In this document: positions 26,959 through 36,141 of the stretch, in pieces
Layout: each line of letters opens with the position of its first letter
Position numbering within the stretch: position 1 is the first letter of the stretch
NCBI GenBank assembly: GCA_902786015.1
Contig: CADAAU010000009.1
Span: forward strand, 53,739 to 117,738
Source of the DNA: an uncultured Coriobacteriaceae bacterium
GTDB lineage: Bacteria; Actinomycetota; Coriobacteriia; Coriobacteriales; Atopobiaceae
Direction of reading: 5' to 3'
DNA: 64,000 nt
Notes under the pieces: generated by a model
What the model saw: the letters and a program-made list of their open reading frames with translations, nothing else
Told to the model about the DNA's origin: nothing
The model's database searches: none
Translations under genes and position numbers: made by a program

Positions 26959-28167
26959 TTATTTTGCGTAAACAAGCTCATGGATGGTGGGGAATGGTCG
27001 AAGGCTTCGCTCGAGCGTGCCCGTCATTTGGGCGATGGTAATGCCGTAGTTCGTGAACGGCACACCTTGGTCGAGCGCGCATCGCATGCGATACTGCACT
27101 TCACGCTCGCTTGTCATGCAGGCTCCACAGTGTATTACAAGGGAGTATGGCGAGAGGTCCTCAGGATACTCGCGGCCCGTGCAGGTCGCTATGTGCAGGT
27201 CACGTTTGGTATGGTTGCGCAGCCAACGGGGAATCTTTACGGTTCCAATGTCGTTGCACTGTCGGTGGTGCGTGCAACTTTCGGCCATGAGGACGGTGTC
27301 GCCGTCTGTGAGGTGCTCGATGGCGGCAACGCCTGCGACTGCGGTTTCCAAAAAGCCCCGGTACCGTGCCAAAAGAATAGAGAAGGATGTAAGAGGAACT
27401 TCGTCTGGCACGATGGCCGATACCAAGCCAAAGGCTTGACTGTCCGTGACGACGAGGGCGGGAGGCGCCTGCAGATGCGCGAGTGTGGAGGTGAGCTCCG
27501 TCTCGCGACACACAAGCGCCGTGGATCCGTTGTCGAGGACGTCTCGGATTGCCATCTGCTGGGGGAGGATCATGCGGCCTTTGGGGGCCGACTCGTCGAT
27601 GGGGCAAACGAGCACGACGGCGTCGCCGGGGGAGATGAGGTCGGCGAGCAGTCGGTGATGGGGATCCTGCTTGGGGGCCAAGCTACCCAGACGCTCCTTG
27701 AGCTCGTGGATGCCGGTGCCGTCGACCGCGCTGGCAAAGAGGTGGCCGGTCGGTGCGGCGGGAAGGTCTTCGATCAGGTCGCACTTGTTGAGAACCACGA
27801 CGTATGGCAAGTGCTTTTCTTCAAAGAGCTGTACGAGCTGTTGGTCGATGGGGCCGAGCCCGCGCGTCGCGTCGACCACGAGTACGGCGATGTCGGTGCG
27901 GTTCAGGGTCTGTTTGGTTCGTATGACGCGTTTGTCTCCCAGCATGCCTGTGTCGTCGAAACCCGGCGTGTCGATAATAACAACCGGCCCCAAGGGAAGC
28001 AGTTCCATGGCCTTTTGTACCGGGTCGGTGGTGGTGCCTGCGACGTCAGAGACGACGGCAAGATCTTGGCCGGTCACAGCGTTCACGATGCTTGACTTGC
28101 CGGCGTTTCGGCAACCAAAGAAGCCAATGTGAACGCGCTCAGATGATGGCGTTGCGTTAAGGCTCAA
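26959..28167 (-). CDS. hydF: [FeFe]-hydrogenase H-cluster maturation GTPase HydF
   Basis: A 402-residue HydF, the scaffold that carries the two-iron precursor made by HydE and HydG to the hydrogenase. The GTPase domain has FFGCRNAGKSS (P-loop), GTTTDPV, DTPGF and NKCD. The C-terminal cluster-binding domain holds the three expected Cys in CTHH and HCGACM. HydE and HydG are not in the window. Its presence shows the cell makes an [FeFe]-hydrogenase, next to the Hyp-type genes at 32-37 kb. Confidence 0.94.
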   Translation of the reverse strand: MSLNATPSSERVHIGFFGCRNAGKSSIVNAVTGQDLAVVSDVAGTTTDPVQKAMELLPLGPVVIIDTPGFDDTGMLGDKRVIRTKQTLNRTDIAVLVVDATRGLGPIDQQLVQLFEEKHLPYVVVLNKCDLIEDLPAAPTGHLFASAVDGTGIHELKERLGSLAPKQDPHHRLLADLISPGDAVVLVCPIDESAPKGRMILPQQMAIRDVLDNGSTALVCRETELTSTLAHLQAPPALVVTDSQAFGLVSAIVPDEVPLTSFSILLARYRGFLETAVAGVAAIEHLTDGDTVLMAESCTHHRQCNDIGTVKIPRWLRNHTKRDLHIATCTGREYPEDLSPYSLVIHCGACMTSEREVQYRMRCALDQGVPFTNYGITIAQMTGTLERSLRPFPTIHELVYAK

Positions 28168-28205
28168 GTCAGTTCCTCTCGCATCTAAAGGGATGGGTGG
28201 CTACG

Positions 28206-29108
28206 CTAGCAGAACCGTGCAAAGAACCTCGCTTCGTCGTCGTTACAGCGTCGCGCATCCTCGCTCCGCATGTTGCAGTGAAACACGTGGGGCAAAGGCT
28301 CGTCGATGCCGCCGTACACATGCAACTCGTGCACGACTTTGAGTTCTCGCAAGGTTGCCACCAGTGGAAATGCCTGATCGTACAAGAAGTCCCCGTCACA
28401 GGTCATTACGAATGCCGGCGGGAAGTCCTTGGTAATGTGTCCGCCCACGTCAATGAGGTCGAGCTCCTCGTCGTCGCCTCCATGCTCGAGGAAGTCTGCC
28501 ATCAGAGCGGAGGTGAGGTCGTGGGGATTCTCAGAGATTTGGATCTTGTGCGCACCGCAGTTGAGGGCGATGGCACGAGGTGCGAAGTTCTGTGGGGCAC
28601 AAAGACCAAGCTTGTCGGCATAAGAAGGGTTTGTGCACAGGTTGCAAAAGAGCCCCAATATGTGTGCGCCGGCGGAGTCGCCCACGGCAAAGATTCGGGC
28701 GGGGTCGCCACCGTAATCCGCAATGTGCTCCAACGTCCAGCTGAACACCGCGCATGTGTCCTCCATGCTCGCCGGGAACTTGTGCTCGGGCGCAAGACGG
28801 TAGGTGAAGTTGACCACCACAAAACCGCGGGTTGCGAGGTCCATGCAATACCACTGGTAACGCTCCTTGTCGCCGTAGACCCAACCTCCGCCATGGACAC
28901 TCACGATGACGGGAAGTGCCTTGGGTGCCGTCGGGCTGGTAGAGGCGGCGTCTTTGGGGCGATACACGTCCAAGGACTGCCAGCGCGCGTCTGTTCCGTA
29001 GACGATGTCGTCAAAGCGCTCAATGCAAGCTGGTGTGACGAGACCGGCATCACGAATGTCATCCGAGGCTTTGAACTGCTCTCGCACGATGTCTGACGTG
29101 TGGGACAT
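28206..29108 (-). CDS. Alpha/beta hydrolase (esterase/lipase, HSL-like)
   Basis: A 300-residue cytoplasmic esterase. It has the oxyanion motif HGGGWVYGD, the nucleophile elbow GDSAGAH, a candidate acid in CDGDFLYDQA and the catalytic His in LPHVFH. MSHTSD at 29108 has AGGAGG 6 bases ahead; the frame upstream runs into the palindromic repeat and is rejected. It lies 38 bases upstream of hydF in the same direction, so the two may be co-transcribed, although no functional link is known. Confidence 0.88.
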   Translation of the reverse strand: MSHTSDIVREQFKASDDIRDAGLVTPACIERFDDIVYGTDARWQSLDVYRPKDAASTSPTAPKALPVIVSVHGGGWVYGDKERYQWYCMDLATRGFVVVNFTYRLAPEHKFPASMEDTCAVFSWTLEHIADYGGDPARIFAVGDSAGAHILGLFCNLCTNPSYADKLGLCAPQNFAPRAIALNCGAHKIQISENPHDLTSALMADFLEHGGDDEELDLIDVGGHITKDFPPAFVMTCDGDFLYDQAFPLVATLRELKVVHELHVYGGIDEPLPHVFHCNMRSEDARRCNDDEARFFARFC

Positions 29109-29216
29109 AAGACCTCCTATCGAGGGACAACATGATAGTTGTATCACACCTTGTGCTTTGGCGTGTTCCACGGCCATGGATGGCGAGCCGCCTGCAGAAC
29201 TGTTTACTCTTGGAAA

Positions 29217-29245
29217 CAATCGATGGGGAGTATCCCCATCGATTG
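29217..29245. repeat. Intergenic palindrome, family member 4 (short form)
   Basis: Perfect 13-base arms CAATCGATGGGGA and complement around GTA. Compared with member 1, two symmetric positions changed together (CAAGCG to CAATCG and the matching arm), which keeps the pairing. It lies between the divergent hydrolase and NifH-like genes. Confidence 0.85.
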
Positions 29246-29374
29246 CCCGCATCCCATTGCGTGCAAGATTGGATAGCTGGTGAACTGCATGGGCGGGTGG
29301 TGCGAGTATGCTACGATGCAGTAGCTATCTGACGGCGAGGTTTGGTCCGAGCAACAAGAGGCATAAGGAGAGAG

Positions 29375-30130
29375 ATGCTCAAAATAGCGATTTACGGTAA
29401 GGGTGGCATAGGAAAGTCCACCATTACCAGCAACTTGGCAGCGGCGTTTGCCATGCAAGGCAAGCGCGTCATCCAGATTGGTTGCGATCCCAAAGCCGAC
29501 TCAACCATCAACCTTTTGGGCGGTGAGCCGCTGCTGCCTGTGATGAACTACCTGCGCGAGAACGACGAGGACCCCGAAACGCTCGACGACATCGCGCGCG
29601 AGGGGTTTGGCGGAGTTCTTTGCATCGAAACGGGTGGCCCTACGCCGGGCCTGGGCTGTGCGGGCCGCGGCATCATTGCCACGTTCAATCTGCTTGAGGA
29701 CCTGCGCCTGTTCGAGACGTGGAAACCCGACGTCGTGTTGTATGACGTGCTGGGCGACGTGGTGTGCGGTGGCTTTGCCGCGCCGATTCGCGAGGGGTAT
29801 GCAGAGAAGGTCCTTATTGTGACCTCGGGCGAAAAGATGGCCTTGTATGCGGCGAACAACATAAACACGGCCGTTGCGAACTTTGAGGATCGTGGCTACG
29901 CTCGCGTGGCGGGCATCGTGCTCAACCATCGCAACGTGCCCGACGAAGAAAGCAAGGTCCAGGCGTTTGCCAGCGAGCACGGGCTTCCCATCGTGGCGCA
30001 GATTCCACGCTCTGACGACATCAACCGCTTTGAGGACGAGGGCAAGACGGTCATAGAGGGCGATTTGACGCTGCCCGTAAGTCAGCGGTTCCTCGGCTTG
30101 GCGACACGCCTCACCAACGGCGAGGTGTAG
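29375..30130 (+). CDS. NifH-like ATPase (nitrogenase iron protein family)
   Basis: A 251-residue NifH/BchL-type dimeric ATP-dependent electron donor. The P-loop is [10 protein letters not shown], the switch-like region GCDPKADST, and the two Cys that hold the shared [4Fe-4S] cluster of the dimer are in GLGCAGRG and DVVCGGF. It is shorter than NifH (about 290), lacking the C-terminal extension, as in many nitrogenase-like reductases. AAGGAG precedes ATG 29375. It is the first gene of the nitrogenase-like/hyp string, and should pass electrons to the D/K-like partners. Confidence 0.9.
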   Translation: MLKIAIYGKGGIGKSTITSNLAAAFAMQGKRVIQIGCDPKADSTINLLGGEPLLPVMNYLRENDEDPETLDDIAREGFGGVLCIETGGPTPGLGCAGRGIIATFNLLEDLRLFETWKPDVVLYDVLGDVVCGGFAAPIREGYAEKVLIVTSGEKMALYAANNINTAVANFEDRGYARVAGIVLNHRNVPDEESKVQAFASEHGLPIVAQIPRSDDINRFEDEGKTVIEGDLTLPVSQRFLGLATRLTNGEV

Positions 30131-30132
30131 TC

Positions 30133-31482
30133 ATGACATATGCTGCCCGGTTCTTTGAGGCGGCCGAACTTGCCGAGCGTGGAATCGACAACCTGCCCGA
30201 CGAGCTCGTCTCGAACCGTCACCTCATCTATAGCTCTCCCGCCACGCTGGCCTTCAACTCTCCTGGGGCGGAGGGGTTTGGCGTCAAGCGTGCGGGCCTA
30301 GCCATTCCCGGATCCGTCATGCTGCTTGTAGCGCCTGGATGCTGCGGGCGCAACACCTCGCTCGTGAGCGACATGCCAGCGTATCGTGACCGCTTCTTTT
30401 ATCTAAACATGGACGAGACCGACATCGTGACTGGCCGTCACCTACGCAAGATACCCAAGGCCGTCGAAGAGGTCGTGGGCTGCCTAAAGACGCGCCCTTC
30501 GCTCGTGATGATTTGCATCACCTGCGTGGATGCTCTGCTTGGTACCGACATGGAGCGCGTGTGTCGCCGTGCCGAGGAGCGCGTGGGCCTTCCCGTACGG
30601 CCATGCTACATGTATGCGCTCACGCGTGAGGGACGACGACCGCCCATGGTCCACGTGCGGCAGAGCTTGTACTCGCTGCTCGATGCTCGCCCCAAGCGCG
30701 CCAGCTCGGTCAACGTACTGGGATTCTTTGCGCCGCTTGTGGACGATTGCGAGCTGTACGACTACCTACGCGGCATTGGCGTGAAGGCCATTCGCGAGGT
30801 GTCGAGGTGCGCGGACTTCGACGAGTTCCAGCATATGGCTGAGGCGAACTTCAACTTGGTGTTGCATCCCGAGGCTCGTTTTGCTGCAGCGGACCTGCAG
30901 GAGAGGTTGGCCATTCCGTCGATCGAACTCACGCGTCTGTATCAGCTGGATCGTATCCGACGTCAATACCAGGCGCTTGGACAGGTGCTTGGGGTTACTT
31001 TCGACGATGAGGTGGACTATGCGGCGGCCGAGGCGGCCATCGAGTCATTCCGTGATTTGATGCCAGCTGCCTCGTTTGCGGTGGGGGAGTGCCTGAACGC
31101 CGACCCGTTTGAACTTGCGGTTGCCCTCACGCGTTACGGATTTGGAGTTCGCGAGGTATTCGGTACGATCCAGTCCGAGAACTTCGTCTTTGTACGGCGC
31201 CTTGCCGAGCTGAGCCCGCACACGCGGGTGTACTCAAATATGGAACCAACGATGATCCATTATGATGCACATGATTGTCCGGTAAGGATCGCTCTGGGTA
31301 AGGACGCGTGCTGGTACCACCCCGAAGCGATAGGTCTGGCGTGGAACTCCGACGTACAGCCATACGGTTACGCGGGCGTGTGCCGTCTGTTTGAGGCGCT
31401 CGCCGCGGCGGTTTCGCAAGGGGAGATTGCCGACGCAACGGATCCAACGCGCGATCAAGAGGACGGGAGGGCGGACGCATGA
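30133..31482 (+). CDS. NifD-like nitrogenase component 1 protein, D1
   Basis: A 449-residue nitrogenase component 1 family protein. APGCCGRN (C70/C71) and CITCVDALLGTD (C131) line up with two of the three P-cluster cysteines of NifD, and DETDIVTG matches the EKDIVFGG motif between them; the first NifD Cys has no counterpart. Near the C-terminus PYGYAGV resembles the PYHGYDG stretch of NifD, but I find no clear Cys275/His442 pair for FeMo-cofactor. It starts two bases after the NifH-like stop and overlaps the next gene (ATGA). Substrate unknown. Confidence 0.82.
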   Translation: MTYAARFFEAAELAERGIDNLPDELVSNRHLIYSSPATLAFNSPGAEGFGVKRAGLAIPGSVMLLVAPGCCGRNTSLVSDMPAYRDRFFYLNMDETDIVTGRHLRKIPKAVEEVVGCLKTRPSLVMICITCVDALLGTDMERVCRRAEERVGLPVRPCYMYALTREGRRPPMVHVRQSLYSLLDARPKRASSVNVLGFFAPLVDDCELYDYLRGIGVKAIREVSRCADFDEFQHMAEANFNLVLHPEARFAAADLQERLAIPSIELTRLYQLDRIRRQYQALGQVLGVTFDDEVDYAAAEAAIESFRDLMPAASFAVGECLNADPFELAVALTRYGFGVREVFGTIQSENFVFVRRLAELSPHTRVYSNMEPTMIHYDAHDCPVRIALGKDACWYHPEAIGLAWNSDVQPYGYAGVCRLFEALAAAVSQGEIADATDPTRDQEDGRADA

Positions 31483-32498
31483 GGGGGCTGCGCAAGTATC
31501 TAACGCCATTCGCACCCGACCAGTCCGGTGCTGTGAGTGTCCTCTTTGAGCTGGGTGGCATTGTGGTGATTTGTGACGCGGGTGGCTGCACGGGCAACAT
31601 CTGCGGCTTTGACGAGCCGCGCTGGCGCACTCAACGCTCGGCGGTCTTTAGCGCGGGATTACGCGACATGGATGCCATTCTTGGCCGCGATGACAAGCTC
31701 GTGGACGAGCTGGCCGATGCCGCGTCAAAGATTGACGCCAACTTCGCAGCCATTGTGGGCACGCCGGTGCCTTCGGTAATCGGTACCGACTATCGTGCGT
31801 TGCGGCGCATGAGCGAGCGGCGCGCAAGCCTTCCCACCATTACGGTGGACACGACGGGCATGGAGCTGTACGACGTTGGTGCGAGCAAGGCCTATTCGGC
31901 CATCTTCGACCGATTCGCTACCGAATGTCTTCCGGTTGATTCTGGCCACGTGGGCGTCTTGGGAGCCAATCCGTTGGATTTGAGCTGCATTCCGCCGGCT
32001 TCGTGGTCGCTCTCGTTCGATGACGTGGTGCGCGCTTCGGCTGCCGAAAAAAACCTTGTGGTGGCGCCTTCGGGCCTCGCTACCGCCAAACTTCTGAGGG
32101 AACGCTTTGGTACGCCATATGAATTTCTGCGGGCGGAGGAATGCCCCCAAATCTTGCTGCTCAGGGCGCCGGGGCGTCCCCCGGTCGCCGGGGCACGGGT
32201 GCTTGTCGTGCAGCAGCAGGTGATGGCAAACGCGTTGAGGGACGAGCTCTTGGCGGTCGGTGCGGAGTCAGTAACGTGTGCGACGTGGTTCATGCTCGAG
32301 GACGAACTGGCTCAACCGGGCGACGTTCGTCTGCGTGAGGAGGACGATTTTGAGGAGCTCGTATATGGGGGCGGATTCGACGTGCTCGTGGGCGATCCCA
32401 CCCTATGGCGCATCGTGCCTCGGTTCGAGGGCGCAACCATCGACGTTCCGCAGTTTGCCGTCTCGGGGTCGCTTTTCTCTATTGGTGGCGAGCGATGA
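31479..32498 (+). CDS. NifK-like nitrogenase component 1 protein, K1 (cysteine-poor)
   Basis: A 339-residue component 1 protein, far shorter than NifK (about 520). SVLFELGGIVVICDAGGC and GRDDKLVD match the N-terminal cluster region of this family. Of the expected cysteines only C37 remains in place; position 19, Cys in the paralogue at 38777, is Val here, and the third site reads GTPVPSVIG. Two extra Cys (C32, C42) flank C37. It overlaps both neighbours by ATGA and must be made with D1 and HypF. Probably the partner of D1. Confidence 0.78.
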   Translation: MRGLRKYLTPFAPDQSGAVSVLFELGGIVVICDAGGCTGNICGFDEPRWRTQRSAVFSAGLRDMDAILGRDDKLVDELADAASKIDANFAAIVGTPVPSVIGTDYRALRRMSERRASLPTITVDTTGMELYDVGASKAYSAIFDRFATECLPVDSGHVGVLGANPLDLSCIPPASWSLSFDDVVRASAAEKNLVVAPSGLATAKLLRERFGTPYEFLRAEECPQILLLRAPGRPPVAGARVLVVQQQVMANALRDELLAVGAESVTCATWFMLEDELAQPGDVRLREEDDFEELVYGGGFDVLVGDPTLWRIVPRFEGATIDVPQFAVSGSLFSIGGER

Positions 32499-34822
32499 GA
32501 AGGGAGACGTGGAGCATTCGCGCATACGGCATCGTACAGGGCGTGGGGTTTCGTCCCACGGTCGATCGCCATGCCACGCGAACGGGCGTTGCGGGCAGCG
32601 TGTGCAACAAGGGGCCGTATGTGCAAATCATCGCGCAGGGCGACGTCGGCCAGCTCGATCGGTTCGTCGACCTGCTGCGTCATGAGCCGCCGCGACGTGC
32701 GGCCATCCTTAAGCTCGACGTACGTCCCATGGACGATGCGCCGCATTTCGAGGGTTTCTCGATCGTCGAGAGCGAGAAGACCCAAGGAGAGATATTCGTC
32801 TCGCCCGACATCGCCATATGTGACGAGTGCGCACAAGAGCTGTTTGACCCGAGCAATCGACGCTACCTTCATCCGTTCATTAACTGCACGTGCTGCGGGC
32901 CTCGCCTCACGATTTTGGATGCGCTACCCTACGACCGCGAGCGAACGAGCATGGCGTCCTTTCCCATGTGTGACGAGTGTGCGCACGAGTATCACGACTC
33001 CGCAAGCCGTCGCTACGATGCGCAACCGGTATGCTGCAACGAGTGTGGTCCGCAGGCGTATTTGCTCGACCGACCCGAGCGAGGGCATGAGGCCATAAGC
33101 GAGGCGCGACGAATCGTGGCGTCCGGAGGCATTGTCGCCGTGAAAGGCATCGGTGGTTTCCACCTGTGCTGTGATGCGACGAATCCAGATGCCGTCGGGC
33201 TCCTGCGTGAGCGTAAGCGTCGCGCCGCCAAGCCATTTGCCGTGATGGCGACAAACCTCGCTGTCGCGCAACGCGAATGCGAGACGAACGCGGCTGCGGA
33301 AGAGCTGCTCTGTGGTCATCAAAAGCCCATTGTCCTGTTGCCGCGCCGTGCGAGTGGGAGGGTGTGCGAGGCTGTGGCACCTGCGAATCCCAAGCTTGGG
33401 ATGATGCTGCCATACGCGCCGCTTCAGCTGCTGCTCTTTTCGTATGACGATGGTATCGACATGCCCGATTGTCTGGTGATGACAAGCGCCAACGAGTCTG
33501 GTGCGCCTATCTGTCGCGACGACGAGGACGCGCGAAAAGAGTTAGGGCCGTTGGCCGATGCGATTCTCTCACACGACAGGCTCATTCGCGTTCGTGCCGA
33601 CGACACGGTGTTGGACCTGTTTGAGGATAGGCCATACATGGTGCGGCGCTCGAGAGGGTGGGCGCCTCTGCCGTTTGTGCTGAGCAAGCCGTTGGGAGCA
33701 CGCGTGTTGGCGGTGGGCGGTGAACTAAAGAATGCGTTCTGCGTTGGGACGGGCGAGCTGCTGTATCCATCCCCCTATGTTGGTGACCTTGCCGACGTGC
33801 GAACAGTGGAAGCGCTGCAAGAGACTGTCGGTCGATTTTTGACGTTGCTCGAGACAAAGCCGGAAGTGGTAGCCTGCGACCTGCATCCGCGTTACAACTC
33901 TACGGTTGTGGCACATGAGCTGGCAGGGCGATATCATGTGCCGTTGGTGTCCGTGCAGCATCACTATGCGCATGTGGTTTCGTGCATGGCCGAGAACGAC
34001 GTGAGCGAGACGGTGATTGGCGTTTCGTTTGATGGCACCGGATACGGCGAGGACGGCACGATTTGGGGTGGCGAGATTTTGTTGGCCGATGCAGACGGCT
34101 TTGAGCGTCTGGGTCACATCTCCGCATTTGCGCAGGCGGGAGGAGACCTGTCCGCACGTGAGGGATGGCGTGTCGCGGTGGGCATGCTGGGAGAGGCCTT
34201 TGGCGAGCGGGCGGCGGAAGTCGCGGAGAACCTGGGCCTTTGCAGTGCCGCAGAGGCGCGTGTGGTGTTCTTGATGATTCGCCGCAACGTGAACACCGTG
34301 CGTTCGACGAGTGCGGGGCGTCTGTTTGATGCCGTGAGTGCTGTGCTCGGAATACGGCGTGCTTCGAGCTTTGAGGGCGAGGCGGCGACGCAGCTGCAGT
34401 TTGCGGCCGAGCGTTGTGTCGAGCCGCTTGAACCTCCGGCCTTTGGGTGCTCCAAGGATGCCCCCTTCGTGCTGGCGACTGACGAGCTTTTTGGCTGGAT
34501 TGTGGAGCGCAAGCTTGCGGGCGAGTCGTCCGAGCGGCTGGCTTGGGCGTTTCATGAGGGCTTGTCCCGACTGATTGAGGCGGCTTGCGTGATGGCGCGC
34601 GAAAGGACAGGCGTGCAGACGGTGGCGCTGACGGGCGGCTGTTATCAAAACACGTTGCTGCTCGCGCGTTCGGCCGAGCTGCTCCGTGCAGCTGGGTTCC
34701 GCGTGCTCACGCACAGCCTGGTGCCACCCAACGATGGGGGAGTGTCGCTGGGCCAGGCTGTCGTTGCCGCGCGATGGGCGCAGAAGAAACGACCGTCCCA
34801 ACAGGCGGGCGGAGTCATATAA
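32495..34822 (+). CDS. hypF: Carbamoyltransferase HypF
   Basis: A 775-residue HypF that turns carbamoyl phosphate into the thiocarboxamide on HypE, the source of cyanide ligands. Domains in order: acylphosphatase (VQGVGFRP, 15-22), two zinc fingers (CDECAQ ... CTCC and CDECAH ... CCNECG, about 108-185), YrdC-like (GGIVAVKGIGGFHL), and Kae1-like carbamoyltransferase (CDLHPRYNST, HHYAHV, FDGTGYG, TGGCYQN). ATG overlaps the K1 stop (ATGA). Full length and all motifs intact. A longer upstream frame is a reading-frame extension inside K1. Confidence 0.96.
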   Translation: MRRETWSIRAYGIVQGVGFRPTVDRHATRTGVAGSVCNKGPYVQIIAQGDVGQLDRFVDLLRHEPPRRAAILKLDVRPMDDAPHFEGFSIVESEKTQGEIFVSPDIAICDECAQELFDPSNRRYLHPFINCTCCGPRLTILDALPYDRERTSMASFPMCDECAHEYHDSASRRYDAQPVCCNECGPQAYLLDRPERGHEAISEARRIVASGGIVAVKGIGGFHLCCDATNPDAVGLLRERKRRAAKPFAVMATNLAVAQRECETNAAAEELLCGHQKPIVLLPRRASGRVCEAVAPANPKLGMMLPYAPLQLLLFSYDDGIDMPDCLVMTSANESGAPICRDDEDARKELGPLADAILSHDRLIRVRADDTVLDLFEDRPYMVRRSRGWAPLPFVLSKPLGARVLAVGGELKNAFCVGTGELLYPSPYVGDLADVRTVEALQETVGRFLTLLETKPEVVACDLHPRYNSTVVAHELAGRYHVPLVSVQHHYAHVVSCMAENDVSETVIGVSFDGTGYGEDGTIWGGEILLADADGFERLGHISAFAQAGGDLSAREGWRVAVGMLGEAFGERAAEVAENLGLCSAAEARVVFLMIRRNVNTVRSTSAGRLFDAVSAVLGIRRASSFEGEAATQLQFAAERCVEPLEPPAFGCSKDAPFVLATDELFGWIVERKLAGESSERLAWAFHEGLSRLIEAACVMARERTGVQTVALTGGCYQNTLLLARSAELLRAAGFRVLTHSLVPPNDGGVSLGQAVVAARWAQKKRPSQQAGGVI

Positions 34823-34879
34823 AGAAACTCGCCCGCTGGTTTGGCGACCAGCTGGGCGATGCAGAAAGGAGTACGAATC

Positions 34880-35092
34880 ATGTGTGTGGGACTTTCGGCA
34901 AAGGTGGTGCGCATCCAAGACGGCACGGCCATCGTCGATGCGTCGGGAGCCAAGCGCGACGTGTCGGTGGCGCTGCTCGACGAGGTTGAGCCCGGCGACT
35001 ACGTTATGGTGCATGCTGGCATTGCCATTGCAAAGATAACCGACGAGGACGATCACGAGACCGACGCGGTGATGGAGGCCCTGTATTCATGA
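34880..35092 (+). CDS. hypC: Hydrogenase maturation chaperone HypC
   Basis: A 70-residue HypC. With HypD it holds the iron that receives CN and CO and delivers it to the target apoprotein. Cys2, the essential residue after Met removal, is kept, but the usual MCLAIPG start reads MCVGLSAK, a divergence at the exact contact site with HypD and the target. GDYVMVHAGIAIAKI is typical. GAAAGGAG lies about 9 bases before ATG; its stop overlaps hypD. This is the only gap of note (57 bases) between hyp genes. Confidence 0.9.
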   Translation: MCVGLSAKVVRIQDGTAIVDASGAKRDVSVALLDEVEPGDYVMVHAGIAIAKITDEDDHETDAVMEALYS

Positions 35093-36141
35093 GCGACGTG
35101 CAAAAAAAGACCCCAGCCGAGATTCTTTCGTCCTATGACGGCCGGTCGCTGCGCATCATGGAGGTGTGCGGGACGCATACGCACGAGATTTTTCGGCTGG
35201 GCATTCGCAAGCTGCTTCCACCTCAGGTAGACCTCATCTCGGGGCCGGGTTGTCCGGTATGCGTGACGCAGGTTGGGTTTATTGACGAGGCGATTTGGCT
35301 GGCCGAGCATGGCGCGACCATCACGACCTTTGGCGACTTGGTGCGTGTTCCCGGAACGACGGGGAGTCTGGCGACCGCGCGAGCGGCGGGCGGTCGTGTG
35401 CGCGTGGTGTATTCTCCGCTCGATGCGGTGGCGTATGCGCGCGAGCACGCCGACGAGCGCGTGGTGTTTCTTTCGGTGGGGTTCGAGACTACCGTGCCGG
35501 CAGCGTGCTTGGCGGTGGAGCAAGCAAAGGCCGAGGGACTCCAGAACTTTTCGCTGCTCACGGCCAACAAGACCATGCCAAATGCCTACGCGGCGCTTCG
35601 CGACTCCGCCGACGTGTTCTTGTATCCGGGCCATGTCCATGCCATTACGGGCACGAAGCTGTGCGAGGATCTTGCCGCGCAAGGGGTGAGCGGGGTTCTG
35701 GCCGGCTTTACGGCAAAGGAGCTCATCACGGCGTTGGCGGTTGCGGTTGCAAAGGGAGCTGAGGGAAAGCCGTTCTTTGTGAATGCGTATCCACGCGTCG
35801 TGAAGCCCGAAGGAGCTCCGAGTGCGGTCGCTCTTATCAACAAGGTGATGGAGCCCTGTGACGCTGAGTGGCGTGGTCTGGGCGTCATAGAAGGGTCTGG
35901 GCTGCGGCTTCGTGGGGAATACGCTGACGTCGACGCGCGCCGTGTGTTCCAAATGCCGTCCATTGAGGGGCGAGCAAATCCGGCCTGCCGTTGTGGCGAG
36001 GTTTTGCGTGGCGCATGCAAGCCAAGCGACTGTCCGCTGTTTGGCCGCGGTTGCACACCGCAACATGCGGTGGGGGCATGCATGGTGTCGGGTGAGGGCG
36101 CTTGCTCGGCATACTATCAATATGGGGGTGACCTGCAGTGA
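35089..36141 (+). CDS. hypD: Hydrogenase maturation protein HypD
   Basis: A 350-residue iron-sulfur protein on which Fe(CN)2CO is built. The family Cys motifs are intact: EVCGTHTH, SGPGCPVCVT, and the C-terminal cluster ligands in CRCGEVLRGACKPSDCPLFGRGC; GFETTVP is the thiol-redox region. Overlaps hypC by ATGA and hypE by GTGA. All functional residues appear present, which argues for active Fe(CN)2CO synthesis. Confidence 0.97.
   Translation: MSDVQKKTPAEILSSYDGRSLRIMEVCGTHTHEIFRLGIRKLLPPQVDLISGPGCPVCVTQVGFIDEAIWLAEHGATITTFGDLVRVPGTTGSLATARAAGGRVRVVYSPLDAVAYAREHADERVVFLSVGFETTVPAACLAVEQAKAEGLQNFSLLTANKTMPNAYAALRDSADVFLYPGHVHAITGTKLCEDLAAQGVSGVLAGFTAKELITALAVAVAKGAEGKPFFVNAYPRVVKPEGAPSAVALINKVMEPCDAEWRGLGVIEGSGLRLRGEYADVDARRVFQMPSIEGRANPACRCGEVLRGACKPSDCPLFGRGCTPQHAVGACMVSGEGACSAYYQYGGDLQ

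Noticed and set aside
31215..31400. FeMo-cofactor type ligands in D1
   Set aside because: PYGYAG resembles the NifD C-terminal region, but a matching Cys275/His442 pair cannot be placed, so a claim of nitrogen fixation is not supported.
32405..32494. Longer HypF start at 32405
   Set aside because: The extension lies wholly inside K1 in another frame; ATG 32495 overlaps the K1 stop and begins the acylphosphatase domain at the normal distance.
33725..35056. 443-codon minus-strand open frame
   Set aside because: Antisense to hypF and hypC; no start signal or known motif.
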